From positions 1-22,710 of IMG/VR virus record IMGVR_UViG_3300034066_000059: DNA of 22,710 bases; one strand, written 5' to 3'. Within the stretch, counting starts at the first letter, position 1. Each line of letters begins with the position of its first letter. The position numbers and the translations under genes were made by a program. Below the pieces are notes generated by a model. The model was given only the letters and a program-made list of their open reading frames with translations. It had not been told where the DNA came from and did no database searches. Shown one piece after another: positions 7,552-14,997 of this stretch. Origin of the DNA: a virus.

Positions 7552-8568
7552 ATGACCATCACCGAAAAAATCCTCAGCGGTATTAAGCAGGCAATCACCG
7601 AAGGCGGTGAGGCAAAAATTGATTTGCAAGAAGCGTCGGCAATTACCGGCTCGGGTTCGGGTGTTGGCGGTAATGTTGTTTTTGATGATGCTTTCGCAGC
7701 ATTGCGATATGCAAACCCTTTTCGTTTGGCTGCGCGACAAATTCCTGCCATTGGCTCGGATATGCAATTTGTTGCAAAAACCGGTAACGCAGCAAACAGC
7801 ACGAATCCTTGGGGCTACACGTTTACGCCTAATAGCGGTTCACCCAACGTAAACACCAGCATTTGGCAATTGCCTGTGCGCGTGTTGGTGGCTGAATTGC
7901 CGATTCGAACAGCGGTGCTGTCGGACGTTAACAATCTTGAGCCGACGATTGCCGAAGATTTGATGCTAGAGTTTTCGGCTCTTGAGGCCACTTCAATGGC
8001 GGTCAATAACGATCAAGCTGGAAGCACTACAACAAGCACGGGCGGCACAAATGGCCTGCGGGGCTTGGACATGTACGCCAGCGGCGCGGCAAGCGCATTC
8101 GGCACCAGCGGAACCGCAATTACAAACGGCATCCATACGCTGGCAACGGTGTCGCTTGGCGGGTCGGCTGTAACCTACAACAAGGTTGTGGACATGGTGA
8201 ACGCTTTGCCACCGCAATATTGGATGCTGCCGGGGACGATGTGGCACATGACCCCGACGATGATTCAAACGCTGCGCCAACTAAAAGACAACCAAGGTTT
8301 GCCGCTGTTTCTTGAGATTGGCGAAAAAGACGGTTGCGCTTTGGGGCATGTGTTTGGGTTCCCGGTTATTGCCAATCCTTACCTGACAAGCGCATTCCCG
8401 ATTTACCTTGCAAATTGGACGCGATTCCTGACCATTGGTGACACTGAGCAAATGACGATTAAAGCATTTGAACAAACACAGCCTGGGTTTATTACGATGT
8501 TTGCGGAAAAGCGCATGGTGTCATCTGTGCGTGATCCGTTTGCCGGTGTTCGCATGAGCGCAGCCTAA
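7552..8568 (+). CDS. Second major capsid paralogue without delta domain
   Basis: This 338-residue protein matches the first capsid protein along its shell domain: QEASAITGSG against SEASALTGGG, LRYANPFR against LRLANPLR, NTSIWQL, LPIRTAVL, GGTNGLRGLDMY, ALPPQYW, LKDNQGLPLF, and PGFITMFAEKRMVSSVRDPF. It has only about 27 residues before the conserved block, so the coiled-coil scaffold domain is missing and the protein resembles an already processed subunit. All fold blocks are kept, which argues against a decaying copy. It has a weak Shine-Dalgarno (ACGGAC, 7541-7546) and sits behind a terminator, so it is probably made at a lower level. It may form pentamers, a minor shell component, or an alternative shell; this is inference. 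Confidence 0.9.
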   Translation: MTITEKILSGIKQAITEGGEAKIDLQEASAITGSGSGVGGNVVFDDAFAALRYANPFRLAARQIPAIGSDMQFVAKTGNAANSTNPWGYTFTPNSGSPNVNTSIWQLPVRVLVAELPIRTAVLSDVNNLEPTIAEDLMLEFSALEATSMAVNNDQAGSTTTSTGGTNGLRGLDMYASGAASAFGTSGTAITNGIHTLATVSLGGSAVTYNKVVDMVNALPPQYWMLPGTMWHMTPTMIQTLRQLKDNQGLPLFLEIGEKDGCALGHVFGFPVIANPYLTSAFPIYLANWTRFLTIGDTEQMTIKAFEQTQPGFITMFAEKRMVSSVRDPFAGVRMSAA

Positions 8569-8581
8569 TTAGGGGCCAAGC

Positions 8582-9250
8582 ATGACGATAGAGCAGGTCG
8601 GTTATCTAAACTACGGTGCGCCGACACGCAATCCGTTCAATTACGAAAAGGTTGAGCAGATCAACCGCGACAACGTAACGGCGTGGTTGACGCTGGAGCA
8701 GTTGACGCAACAGATTAACCTTTACGATGACGAATCGCAGGATGCTTACATTCAAAGCCTGGAATTGGCAACGCGACAGGCTATCGAGGATTTTTTGGGC
8801 CTAAGCATTTTCCCCGTGTCTTATCGGGTTTGGTATAACGCATCATCGTTGTATGGAACCCCTTTAACGCTGGATTTGCCAGAAGTAAGCCAAAACATTG
8901 CGCCATCTTTGGAAGGCGTAACAATTAACGCGGTCAAATATTGGACGCAGGCGGCAGTGCCTGTTTTAAACACGGTAAACCCGAGCCAATATTATTACGA
9001 TCCCAGCGGCAACAAAGTTGTTTTAGCAAGCCTGCCAAGTAATTTAAATGTCGCAATGACAAGCCCTGTCTTTTGCGAATACACAACAACGGCAAATCCA
9101 ATTGCGGCATATCCTGTCATAAAGCAGGCCGGTTTGTTGTTGTTCGTGCATTTGTACAACAACCGCAGCAACACTACAGAAATTTCTTTAAAAGAAATTC
9201 CTTTCGGCGTTGCTACTTTGTTGCGCCCTTACAAGCCGTTGGTGATGTAA
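8582..9250 (+). CDS. Head-tail connector, HK97 gp6 / phiE125 gp8-like
   Basis: This 222-residue protein has the N-terminal helical connector pattern: LEQLTQQINLYDDESQDAYIQSL, then a helix LATRQAIEDFLGLSIFP ending in a beta region (VSYRVWY). Such proteins form a ring under the portal. At over 200 residues it is larger than HK97 gp6 and closer to the phiE125 gp8 type. A central beta region (VTINAVKYWT) and a C-terminal helix (KQAGLLLFVHLYNNRS) are also typical. The start has AGGGG upstream. The stop overlaps the next ATG (TAATG). Confidence 0.85.
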   Translation: MTIEQVGYLNYGAPTRNPFNYEKVEQINRDNVTAWLTLEQLTQQINLYDDESQDAYIQSLELATRQAIEDFLGLSIFPVSYRVWYNASSLYGTPLTLDLPEVSQNIAPSLEGVTINAVKYWTQAAVPVLNTVNPSQYYYDPSGNKVVLASLPSNLNVAMTSPVFCEYTTTANPIAAYPVIKQAGLLLFVHLYNNRSNTTEISLKEIPFGVATLLRPYKPLVM

Positions 9251-9594
9251 TGTCGATTAGGCGTTTTGAGGCAATTGACGTAAACAATTTGACCTTTGGG
9301 CAGTCAAGTTTTGGTCAGCAATCGACCACTCAAACCAAATGGTTTGCAACGCGGGCCGAAGTGTCCGAGGTTGCGAACAGCCTAAAGATAAGTGAGAAAT
9401 ATCGCGTCTATCAAGATTTGGTAAATTTCACGATCAATTACACGCCCAACGCTCGGACAATTGTTAATAATCAAAATTCATATTCGATTAGATGGCGCGA
9501 CCATGATTGGCGAATTACAGACGCTCGGGAATCAAATGATCGGATGAAAGTTAAATTGCTTTGCTACCGGACAGACCCTGTAACGGCGGTATAA
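9250..9594 (+). CDS. Head-closure / head-tail joining protein
   Basis: This 114-residue, beta-rich protein matches the head-tail joining type: a mid-length strand region (KYRVYQDLVNFTINYTPNA) and a C-terminal SIRWRDHDWRITDARES followed by KVKLLCYR, which corresponds to the family pattern of a described strand, then an aromatic-basic strand, then a closing strand. It would seal the connector after packaging. I chose ATG 9250, overlapping the connector stop; an open frame extends upstream to 9073 but lies inside the connector gene. It abuts the next gene with no gap. Confidence 0.72.
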   Translation: MSIRRFEAIDVNNLTFGQSSFGQQSTTQTKWFATRAEVSEVANSLKISEKYRVYQDLVNFTINYTPNARTIVNNQNSYSIRWRDHDWRITDARESNDRMKVKLLCYRTDPVTAV

Positions 9595-10014
9595 ATGGCA
9601 CAAACAAACCCGTTCGCGCTAGGGCAGGCGATCCAGTATCAACTGGCATCCATTGCCGCGCCTGTGCCGGTGTACGCAGCCTTTAACCGCAATTTTGCTA
9701 CGCAGCCCCAGTTCATTGTTTGGATGTTGCGGAACGTGCATCAGCCGGTTTACACGGGGCAACTGCAAAACAACAAAGGTATCGACACGCCTATTTTTCA
9801 AATTTCTGTTTACACGCAGAACATTGAGAATGGATTTACGATTTCAAATCAGATTTTGCAAGCCTTGCATGGTTACAGTGGAATGTTTGGCAACCCAGCA
9901 ACGAATGGGTTTTTCTTGGCAAAAGCTGATGTGTCATGGCTTTACAACACCTACGACAATGACGAAAATCTAGCCCATGTGGTGATGGATTGCATGTTGT
10001 ATATCCCAAACTGA
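9595..10014 (+). CDS. Tail terminator / tail completion protein
   Basis: This 139-residue protein lies between head closure and the tail tube gene, where the tail terminator (lambda gpU-like, DUF3168 type) is expected. It has an N-terminal helix (NPFALGQAIQYQLASI), a central strand block (FQISVYTQNIENGFTISNQI) followed by a helix, and a C-terminal strand pair ending in HVVMDCMLYIPN. The strand-helix-strand plan fits the tail-terminator fold, but sequence motifs in this family are weak. The start directly follows the previous stop, so translation is likely coupled. Confidence 0.65.
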   Translation: MAQTNPFALGQAIQYQLASIAAPVPVYAAFNRNFATQPQFIVWMLRNVHQPVYTGQLQNNKGIDTPIFQISVYTQNIENGFTISNQILQALHGYSGMFGNPATNGFFLAKADVSWLYNTYDNDENLAHVVMDCMLYIPN

Positions 10015-10015
10015 C

Positions 10016-10031
10016 AAGATACTAATATCTT
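10016..10031. repeat. 16-nt inverted repeat before tail tube gene
   Basis: AAGATA (10016-10021) and TATCTT (10026-10031) form a perfect 6-bp inverted repeat around CTAA, directly after the tail terminator stop and 24 bases before the tail tube start. It could be an operator, an RNA hairpin that sets a transcript end, or chance. It is weak as an RNA stem because five of the six pairs are A-T. Confidence 0.35.
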
Positions 10032-10055
10032 CAACCCTGTTTAAAGGAAAGCAAA

Positions 10056-10586
10056 ATGGCTCTTATCAATAAAGTGATGCCCGGTTATGTGGCAACCCTG
10101 TGGATGCAAGACGAGGTTTCGCCCGTTGCCCTGACAGATGCACAACTGTCTACTTGGACGGCGCAAGTTGCTAATCTGATTGGCTCATCTGCTGGAGGTA
10201 CTGGCACAAGTACCACCTGTCTTTTGATTCCCGTTGAGAACATTCCCCCATTCGGTGCTGATGATGCAATGGCTGCTTACGCGGTTGCTGGTGCCCGGAC
10301 AGGCGCGAAAATCACGACACAGAATCAGGTCACAAGCATGACCATTACCGCAGCATGGAACAGCGCAGACCCTGCCCTGTTGCTGATTCGCGGTGACGGC
10401 TACAGCGGGTCGGTTATCCGAACCTATGTGGTGGCTGTGTATGACGGCACCAACACCGTTGCCTATGCCTTTAACGCTCGCGTGGGCGGCATGACCTGGG
10501 ATTTGAACACCGCAGCGGAAAGCAAGTTCAATTTCACTTTGCACCCTGTTGGCGGCAACAGCTACGGCTGGTCAACCAACACCTAA
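10056..10586 (+). CDS. Major tail tube protein
   Basis: This 176-residue protein is in the tail tube position, after the tail terminator and before the chaperones. It is beta-rich, with a tube-type plan: an N-terminal strand (VMPGYVATLWMQ), a loop rich in Ser/Gly/Thr, a central strand block (ITTQNQVTSMTITAAW), and closing strands (VRTYVVAVYD-like and MTWDLNTAAESKFNFTLHPV). A strong Shine-Dalgarno (AAAGGAAAG) and the longest spacing in this part of the operon fit a highly expressed gene. It is flanked by an inverted repeat upstream and a GC-rich hairpin downstream. Assignment is by position and composition; no unique motif proves it. Confidence 0.78.
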   Translation: MALINKVMPGYVATLWMQDEVSPVALTDAQLSTWTAQVANLIGSSAGGTGTSTTCLLIPVENIPPFGADDAMAAYAVAGARTGAKITTQNQVTSMTITAAWNSADPALLLIRGDGYSGSVIRTYVVAVYDGTNTVAYAFNARVGGMTWDLNTAAESKFNFTLHPVGGNSYGWSTNT

Positions 10587-10593
10587 TGGTGAG

Positions 10594-10619
10594 ATGCCCT
10601 GCCCTCCGGGGCGGGGCAT
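10594..10619 (+). terminator. GC-rich hairpin after tail tube gene
   Basis: ATGCCCTGCCC (10594-10604) pairs with GGGCGGGGCAT (10609-10619) across TCCG: eleven pairs with one T-G. It starts 8 bases after the tail tube stop. No T-run follows, so it is not a standard intrinsic terminator; it may protect the 3' end of the tail tube message, pause polymerase, or lower translation of the next gene, whose only GGGG ribosome-binding stretch (10613-10616) is held in the stem. Confidence 0.6.
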
Positions 10620-10627
10620 TACAAGAC

Positions 10628-10861
10628 ATGATCCAACACGATATAAAGACCAGCGATGATTTGCTGGCATTCTTGGCTGCTCAGGCCGAAAAAGACGGCA
10701 AGCAATGGTTCGGTTATTTGCAACAGCGCATGACCGGCGTTAGCCTTTGCCATCAAATTGCTGCGCGTCATGCCGACACAATGACCCCTGCTGAAGTTGT
10801 CAATTACGTCAAAGAATTGAACAACGAAATTTTTCACCGCATTATCAAGCCGGGGGCTTAA
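10628..10861 (+). CDS. Small protein of unknown function
   Basis: A 77-residue, mostly helical protein between the tail tube and the gp10-like gene. I do not recognise the family. It contains SDDLLAFLAAQAEKDGKQWF, then a Met/His-rich middle (GVSLCHQIAARHADTM) and a helix, PAEVVNYVKELNNEIFHRI. I prefer the ATG at 10628: an in-frame ATG at 10586 would translate through the hairpin into an unlikely leader, although it would overlap the tail tube stop as TAATG. It ends directly before the next ATG. Possibly a small tail assembly factor, from position only. Confidence 0.7.
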   Translation: MIQHDIKTSDDLLAFLAAQAEKDGKQWFGYLQQRMTGVSLCHQIAARHADTMTPAEVVNYVKELNNEIFHRIIKPGA

Positions 10862-11416
10862 ATGGGCGGCGTTGTCATCAAGCTGGAAGGCATTGGCGAA
10901 GTTGACAAAGCATTAAAAAGCCTTGAGGAAGATTTTGGACAAAAGGAAAGCGCAAAGCGGGTGCTGGTGCCTGCGGTGCGCGAGGCGTTAAAGCCGGTGC
11001 TATCGGCAGCAATACAGAATGCTCCCAAGGACACAATGGGGCTTGCGTTGTCATTGCAAATCGAAGCAAGAAGGCCAACAGCAAAAGATCGGCGCAGCAA
11101 ATATATTACGCAAACCGATACGGTTATCGGAGCCGTCACCACAGCGTCAGGAAAAAAACTGGCGCGTATGAGCGAAGGCAAGGGGCTTATTGCGGCGCGT
11201 AAACGATTGAAGAAAATGGGATTTGATAATGCAGAATCTTTTGCAGGAATCAAATCTGATGCGCGGGCCATTGCTCAAGAGTTTGGCACCGCAAAACATG
11301 GCGCACAGCCTTATTTAAGGCCAGCATTGGAGGCAAACGCACAAAGCACAGTCACACGATTAGCAGACATTTTAAAACGGCGAATCGCTCAATTCCGAGC
11401 AAAACAAACAGCATAA
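10862..11416 (+). CDS. HK97 gp10-type neck / tail-completion protein
   Basis: This 184-residue protein carries the HK97 gp10 hallmark near its C-terminus, EFGTAKHGAQPYLRPALEAN (about 140-159), preceded by an N-terminal helix (GIGEVDKALKSLEEDFG) and NAPKDTMGLALSLQ, the usual substrate of this fold. A Lys/Arg-rich insertion (about 70-125, with RRPTAKDRRSKY and IAARKRLKKMG) makes it longer than the typical 110-150 residues. It would join the head-closure ring to the tail. Its place after the tail tube gene is unusual; more often it lies between head closure and tail terminator. The start follows the previous stop without a gap. Confidence 0.82.
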   Translation: MGGVVIKLEGIGEVDKALKSLEEDFGQKESAKRVLVPAVREALKPVLSAAIQNAPKDTMGLALSLQIEARRPTAKDRRSKYITQTDTVIGAVTTASGKKLARMSEGKGLIAARKRLKKMGFDNAESFAGIKSDARAIAQEFGTAKHGAQPYLRPALEANAQSTVTRLADILKRRIAQFRAKQTA

Positions 11417-11419
11417 GAC

Positions 11420-11908
11420 ATGACAAAACTTTCAAATCTTCTTGGCGAAAAATACCAAGCCAAACGCGCAAATATTTTTATCCGTTCATTTGAACTGGGC
11501 GGGCACACATTCAAAGTTCGCATTCCGTTTGTTGCGGAATCGGACGCGATCTACAAAAAGATCAGCGACCCAGACGCAGAGCATATTGAGCGCATCTATC
11601 AGCAACTGGCCGAGCCATTGCTTGTGCTAAAAGATCAAGCAACAGCAGATTCGGAAATTCAGTATCAAGAAAACGATATTGTGGTTAAAGGCCGATCCAT
11701 GAGGGAAGCGGCAAAAAATAAAGCGATGACGGAAAATCGAGTTGTGGAATATATCAAGCTGTTGGTTCCTGAACAGCCTGACATGAAACTTGATGATTTG
11801 ACATACGAAGAAGTGGAATCAGAATGGCCGTGGACTGTGCAAGTTGCTTTGATTGAAAAGATCACCGAGGCAATCAGCCCAAGTTACAAGGAAACGCGGG
11901 GAAACTGA
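11420..11908 (+). CDS. Tail assembly chaperone, lambda gpG-like
   Basis: This 162-residue protein precedes the tape measure gene and ends in a classical slippery site, which identifies it as the gpG-type chaperone. It begins with a beta segment (SFELGGHTFKVRIPFVAESD) that resembles tail chaperones built on a tube-like fold, followed by charged helices and a PWTVQVALIEKITEAI helix near the end. The stop TGA (11906-11908) comes straight after the GGGAAAC heptamer. It would bind the tape measure protein and recruit tube subunits during tail assembly and would be absent from the virion. ATG 11420 has no strong Shine-Dalgarno. Confidence 0.85.
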   Translation: MTKLSNLLGEKYQAKRANIFIRSFELGGHTFKVRIPFVAESDAIYKKISDPDAEHIERIYQQLAEPLLVLKDQATADSEIQYQENDIVVKGRSMREAAKNKAMTENRVVEYIKLLVPEQPDMKLDDLTYEEVESEWPWTVQVALIEKITEAISPSYKETRGN

Positions 11909-12261
11909 TTAGCTCATTGAGGACGCAGGTTGAATGCGCGATGATCTTCAATGGGCACACACACGACAGCCTAGCGCAGTTGGACGAAATGACGATGGCC
12001 CAAATCCAAGTAATGTATTCGGATGGGGTGCTGGGCAATCAAGGGGTGATAACAGTTTTAGGGCAATTAACGGCGGGTGTGTTTAATTACATGCGTGCGC
12101 CAAACACACCGGATTTCAAGCTAGCCAAGATTTTGTCATCCGCTTATGATTACATTGTGCCGCCACTGACTCCAGAGCAGCAAAAAGAAGCCACCAATAA
12201 CGCTTTGAAAACGTACATGACGGCTGCGCCCGGATTTCGGCAAGACAGGTTTAAAACATGA
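11420..12261 (+). CDS. Frameshifted tail chaperone, lambda gpGT-like
   Basis: A -1 shift at 11899-11905 joins the gpG frame to the frame that resumes at 11905 and ends with TGA at 12259-12261, giving about 280 residues (162 plus 118). The added part contains MIFNGHTHDSLAQLDEM, MSDGV-like and QLTAGVFNYMRAPNTPDFKL, then a charged C-terminus. It has no credible start of its own: the first in-frame options are TTG 11917 and ATG 11941, without a ribosome-binding site. The stop overlaps the tape measure ATG as ATGA. This matches lambda gpG/gpGT in order, slip type and place. Confidence 0.85.
11899..11956 (+). promoter_or_regulatory. Programmed -1 ribosomal frameshift signal
   Basis: The heptamer G_GGA_AAC (11899-11905) is in the right phase (X XXY YYZ) in the gpG frame, one codon before TGA. 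After a 6-nt spacer, GCTCATTGAGG (11912-11922) can pair with CTTCAATGGGC (11946-11956): eleven pairs, two of them G-T, around a 23-nt loop. The -1 frame is open from 11905 to 12261. Lambda uses GGGAAAG at the same place. Confidence 0.88.
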
Positions 12262-14315
12262 CAAACTTTATTGGTCGATTGGGCGTTACGCTGGGGCTTG
12301 ACAGCGCGGAATTTACACGCGGTATCGAGGGCGCTAAACGCGGGTTGCAATCGATTGGGCAGTTTGCCCAGCAATATGGCGCAATTGCAGCGACGACATT
12401 TGCAGGGGCAAGTCTCGCGGCGGCAAGATACGCTGATGAAATTGTAGATGTTGCAAAAGCAAATGACGTAGCGGTTTCGTCAATTATTCAATTGCGCGAT
12501 GCGCTGTCTAAAAGCGGCGGCGAGGCAGGTAACGCATCAAAGTTTTTGTCCAGTTTTACCCAGTACATTGACAAAGCTGCGGAAGGTTCTTTTGAGGCGC
12601 AGAAAACGCTACAAGGGCTGGGCGTTTCCCTAAAAGATTTAAAAACATTAAGCATAGATGAGTTGTTCAGGAAAACAGCAATTGGCCTTGCTGGAATGGA
12701 TGACGCGCTGACCCGCAGCGCAAAAGGCATGGAGGTTTTTGGTAAATCCTTTAAAGGAGTTGATGCCCAAGGATTTGGCGAAGAAATTAACAAATTAACA
12801 ACAATTACAAAACAGCATGAAGACGGAATAAAAGCGGCGGCAGATGCTTATGACAATCTTGCGGAAATGAGCCGCAGGGCATCAGAAAAGATGGCGTCAA
12901 CTGTTGGCCCAACAATGAAGTTTTTGACAGATGAAGTAAAAAAACTTTTTTTAGAAGGTAAAAAATTTGAAGATTCTGATTTGTGGAAAATGATTTTTCC
13001 GCAAATTAGATATGGCGCTGGAAATAAACAAACACCTAAACCCGAAAGCAATGAACCAACACCGGCTGATGTGGCTGGCGTTGCAAATGCTGGAGCGCCG
13101 GTTATACAAAGACGGCCAGTTAAGGCTGGAGTTGATAAAGAAGCAGAAGAAGCTGCCAAAAAAGAATTGGCAATAAGATTACGAGTAATGCAGTTAAGAG
13201 AGCAAGACCGAGAGCGCATAAACAAAGAAAATCAAGAGCTATTTGATTATCAAAGAAAAAACCGCGAAGCAGAAGAAGAAGCAGAAAACAAAAGGCAGCA
13301 ACGAATCGTAGATGCTCAATTTGATCGACAGAATCAAAGGGAAGAAGATGCGCGGGCATTTGCCCAGCAAGACGATCAAAGACAGCAAGCGCAATTGTTT
13401 TATGCTCGACAAGCAAGAGCAGATGAGGAAACTGCAAAACGTCAATTAACTATTTTTGATTTGCAAAAACAAGCACTGTTAATGAAAGACAGGGATGTAA
13501 AACTTGCCGAAGAAGTTCTGCAATTGCAATTTAAATATGCTGATAAAGTAAAAGAGATAAACGAAAATCAAGCATTGACAGACAAACAAAAAAAAGATGC
13601 ATTGTGGCAGCAAAAACAAGTTACGGAAGCTGAATTTGCTGTCGCAAGGGAGCGTCATAAATTCCGAGTGGAAATGGAATCGGAAGATATGGGGACAATT
13701 GGTTTCTTTGCGGCTGCAATACAACAAGCGCAAAACGCAAGAACTGCATTCCAATATGGTGGAGATGCTTTCCGATCAATGGTCGGCAGTATGGATGCGG
13801 CTTTAACTAAATTTGTTCAAACGGGCAAATTGAGTTTTAAAGATTTGACCCGGAGCATTATTCAAGATTTGATCTTGATTCAAATGCGAGCGCAAGCAAG
13901 TGCTTTGTTTTCGCGTTTAGTCGGTGGGTTAATTGGTAATGTAGGCTCAGGTAGTTTTATTGGCCCCGGTTTAGCACAAAACGCATTGCCAGCAGACTTT
14001 AACCAATATCTGGCAAATCCAAATGCTGGCGTCATCCCAATGATGGCAAACGGTGGCCCAGTATCAGGGAACAGTCCGTATATTGTTGGCGAGCGCGGCC
14101 CGGAGTTGTTTGTGCCGCAAAGAAGCGGCATGATCGTTCCCACAAATCAATTGGCAAACGCAATGGGTGGGCAAACGATCAATTACAACGGCCCATATAT
14201 CCAGCAGATGAGCGCAATTGACACGCAGTCAGGGATGCAGTTTTTGGCGCAAAATAAGCAAGCGGTCTGGGCGGCAAATCAAAGCGCCCAGCGGTCTTTA
14301 CCAATGAGCCGATAA
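12258..14315 (+). CDS. Tail tape measure protein, lambda gpH-like
   Basis: This 685-residue protein sets tail length and fills the tube. Residues 1-60 hold the N-terminal block IGRLGVTLGLDSAEFTRGI; 290-475 is a very charged Glu/Lys/Gln coiled coil; 500-560 is the gpH-type C-terminal region with LSFKDLTRSIIQDLILIQMR; and 598-640 has the widespread motif NGGPVSGNSPYIVGERGPELF. Hydrophobic stretches (about 37-56 and 480-490) may help membrane passage. At roughly 1.5 angstrom per residue the tail would be near 100 nm. ATG 12258 overlaps the chaperone stop. The central coiled coil is markedly AT-rich. Confidence 0.93.
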   Translation: MTNFIGRLGVTLGLDSAEFTRGIEGAKRGLQSIGQFAQQYGAIAATTFAGASLAAARYADEIVDVAKANDVAVSSIIQLRDALSKSGGEAGNASKFLSSFTQYIDKAAEGSFEAQKTLQGLGVSLKDLKTLSIDELFRKTAIGLAGMDDALTRSAKGMEVFGKSFKGVDAQGFGEEINKLTTITKQHEDGIKAAADAYDNLAEMSRRASEKMASTVGPTMKFLTDEVKKLFLEGKKFEDSDLWKMIFPQIRYGAGNKQTPKPESNEPTPADVAGVANAGAPVIQRRPVKAGVDKEAEEAAKKELAIRLRVMQLREQDRERINKENQELFDYQRKNREAEEEAENKRQQRIVDAQFDRQNQREEDARAFAQQDDQRQQAQLFYARQARADEETAKRQLTIFDLQKQALLMKDRDVKLAEEVLQLQFKYADKVKEINENQALTDKQKKDALWQQKQVTEAEFAVARERHKFRVEMESEDMGTIGFFAAAIQQAQNARTAFQYGGDAFRSMVGSMDAALTKFVQTGKLSFKDLTRSIIQDLILIQMRAQASALFSRLVGGLIGNVGSGSFIGPGLAQNALPADFNQYLANPNAGVIPMMANGGPVSGNSPYIVGERGPELFVPQRSGMIVPTNQLANAMGGQTINYNGPYIQQMSAIDTQSGMQFLAQNKQAVWAANQSAQRSLPMSR

Positions 14316-14316
14316 C

Positions 14317-14997
14317 ATGAGCTTACAAACCATTTTAAGCATTTGCGAATCGGTCGGCATTAACGATCAAAGATTTGTTGGGCAAACGCTAAGCCGCAAT
14401 CAGAAACTAACAACGTCGGAAATTCTGACGGTTGTTCCGTTTGAGTTTGAATTGCGACCAATGAATTATTTGTTTTATTCGCAAAATCGGACAACGCTAA
14501 ATAGCTTGCGAATTCCTGATAAATCATTGCCGCAATATTTAAACTTTGGTCAAACTGGATGGCTCAATTATGTCAAATATCAAGGAGACATGAGCGCAAT
14601 TGAAATTGGCAATTGTTTGTGGTTAACAGCCAGTGCAAATAAAACGCTTGTGCTTGGGGCGTTGCCTGCTTTAGCATCGACAGCCTATCTGTTTCGGGTC
14701 GGCGATTTTGTGCAAGTTGGTTTGTATTCTTACATTGTCACGGCTGATGTGCAAAGGGGAAGCGGCAGCACAGTGAATGTGCCTGTGCATCGCAACCTAA
14801 TAGCAACCTTGGCAACAACTGTCGCTTGCGTTGCTGGTCAATACGGCACTACCGTGGCAATGGGTGGCACAACCTACACTGGCGTTACATTCCAAGTTGT
14901 GTTGCGCGAATATCCAAATTACAGCCTTGTGCCAACCGCTAATGATTCGTTTATAAATTGGTCTGGCCCGTTTAGAGCGTTGGAGTTGGTGCTGTGA
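14317..14997 (+). CDS. Minor tail protein, likely distal tail/hub
   Basis: This 226-residue protein is the first gene after the tape measure, the usual place for a distal tail or lambda gpM-like protein. It is beta-rich with almost no charged helices. It contains EILTVVPFEFELRPMNYLFY, a WLNYVKYQGDMSAIEIGNCLW block, and a domain with LFRVGDFVQVGLYSYIVTADV that looks like a small beta barrel; the C-terminus ends FRALELVL. I do not recognise a precise family. Its GTGA overlap with the next gene suggests coupled translation and partnership at the tail tip. Confidence 0.68.
   Translation: MSLQTILSICESVGINDQRFVGQTLSRNQKLTTSEILTVVPFEFELRPMNYLFYSQNRTTLNSLRIPDKSLPQYLNFGQTGWLNYVKYQGDMSAIEIGNCLWLTASANKTLVLGALPALASTAYLFRVGDFVQVGLYSYIVTADVQRGSGSTVNVPVHRNLIATLATTVACVAGQYGTTVAMGGTTYTGVTFQVVLREYPNYSLVPTANDSFINWSGPFRALELVL

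Noticed and set aside
9073-9249. Upstream extension of the head-closure frame
   Set aside because: It lies inside the connector gene in another frame; ATG 9250 overlapping the connector stop gives a normal-length protein.
9997-10025. Promoter TTGTAT-N17-TACTAA before the tail tube gene
   Set aside because: The -10 match is poor (TACTAA) and the -35 lies in coding sequence; not strong enough to list, although the nearby inverted repeat is reported.
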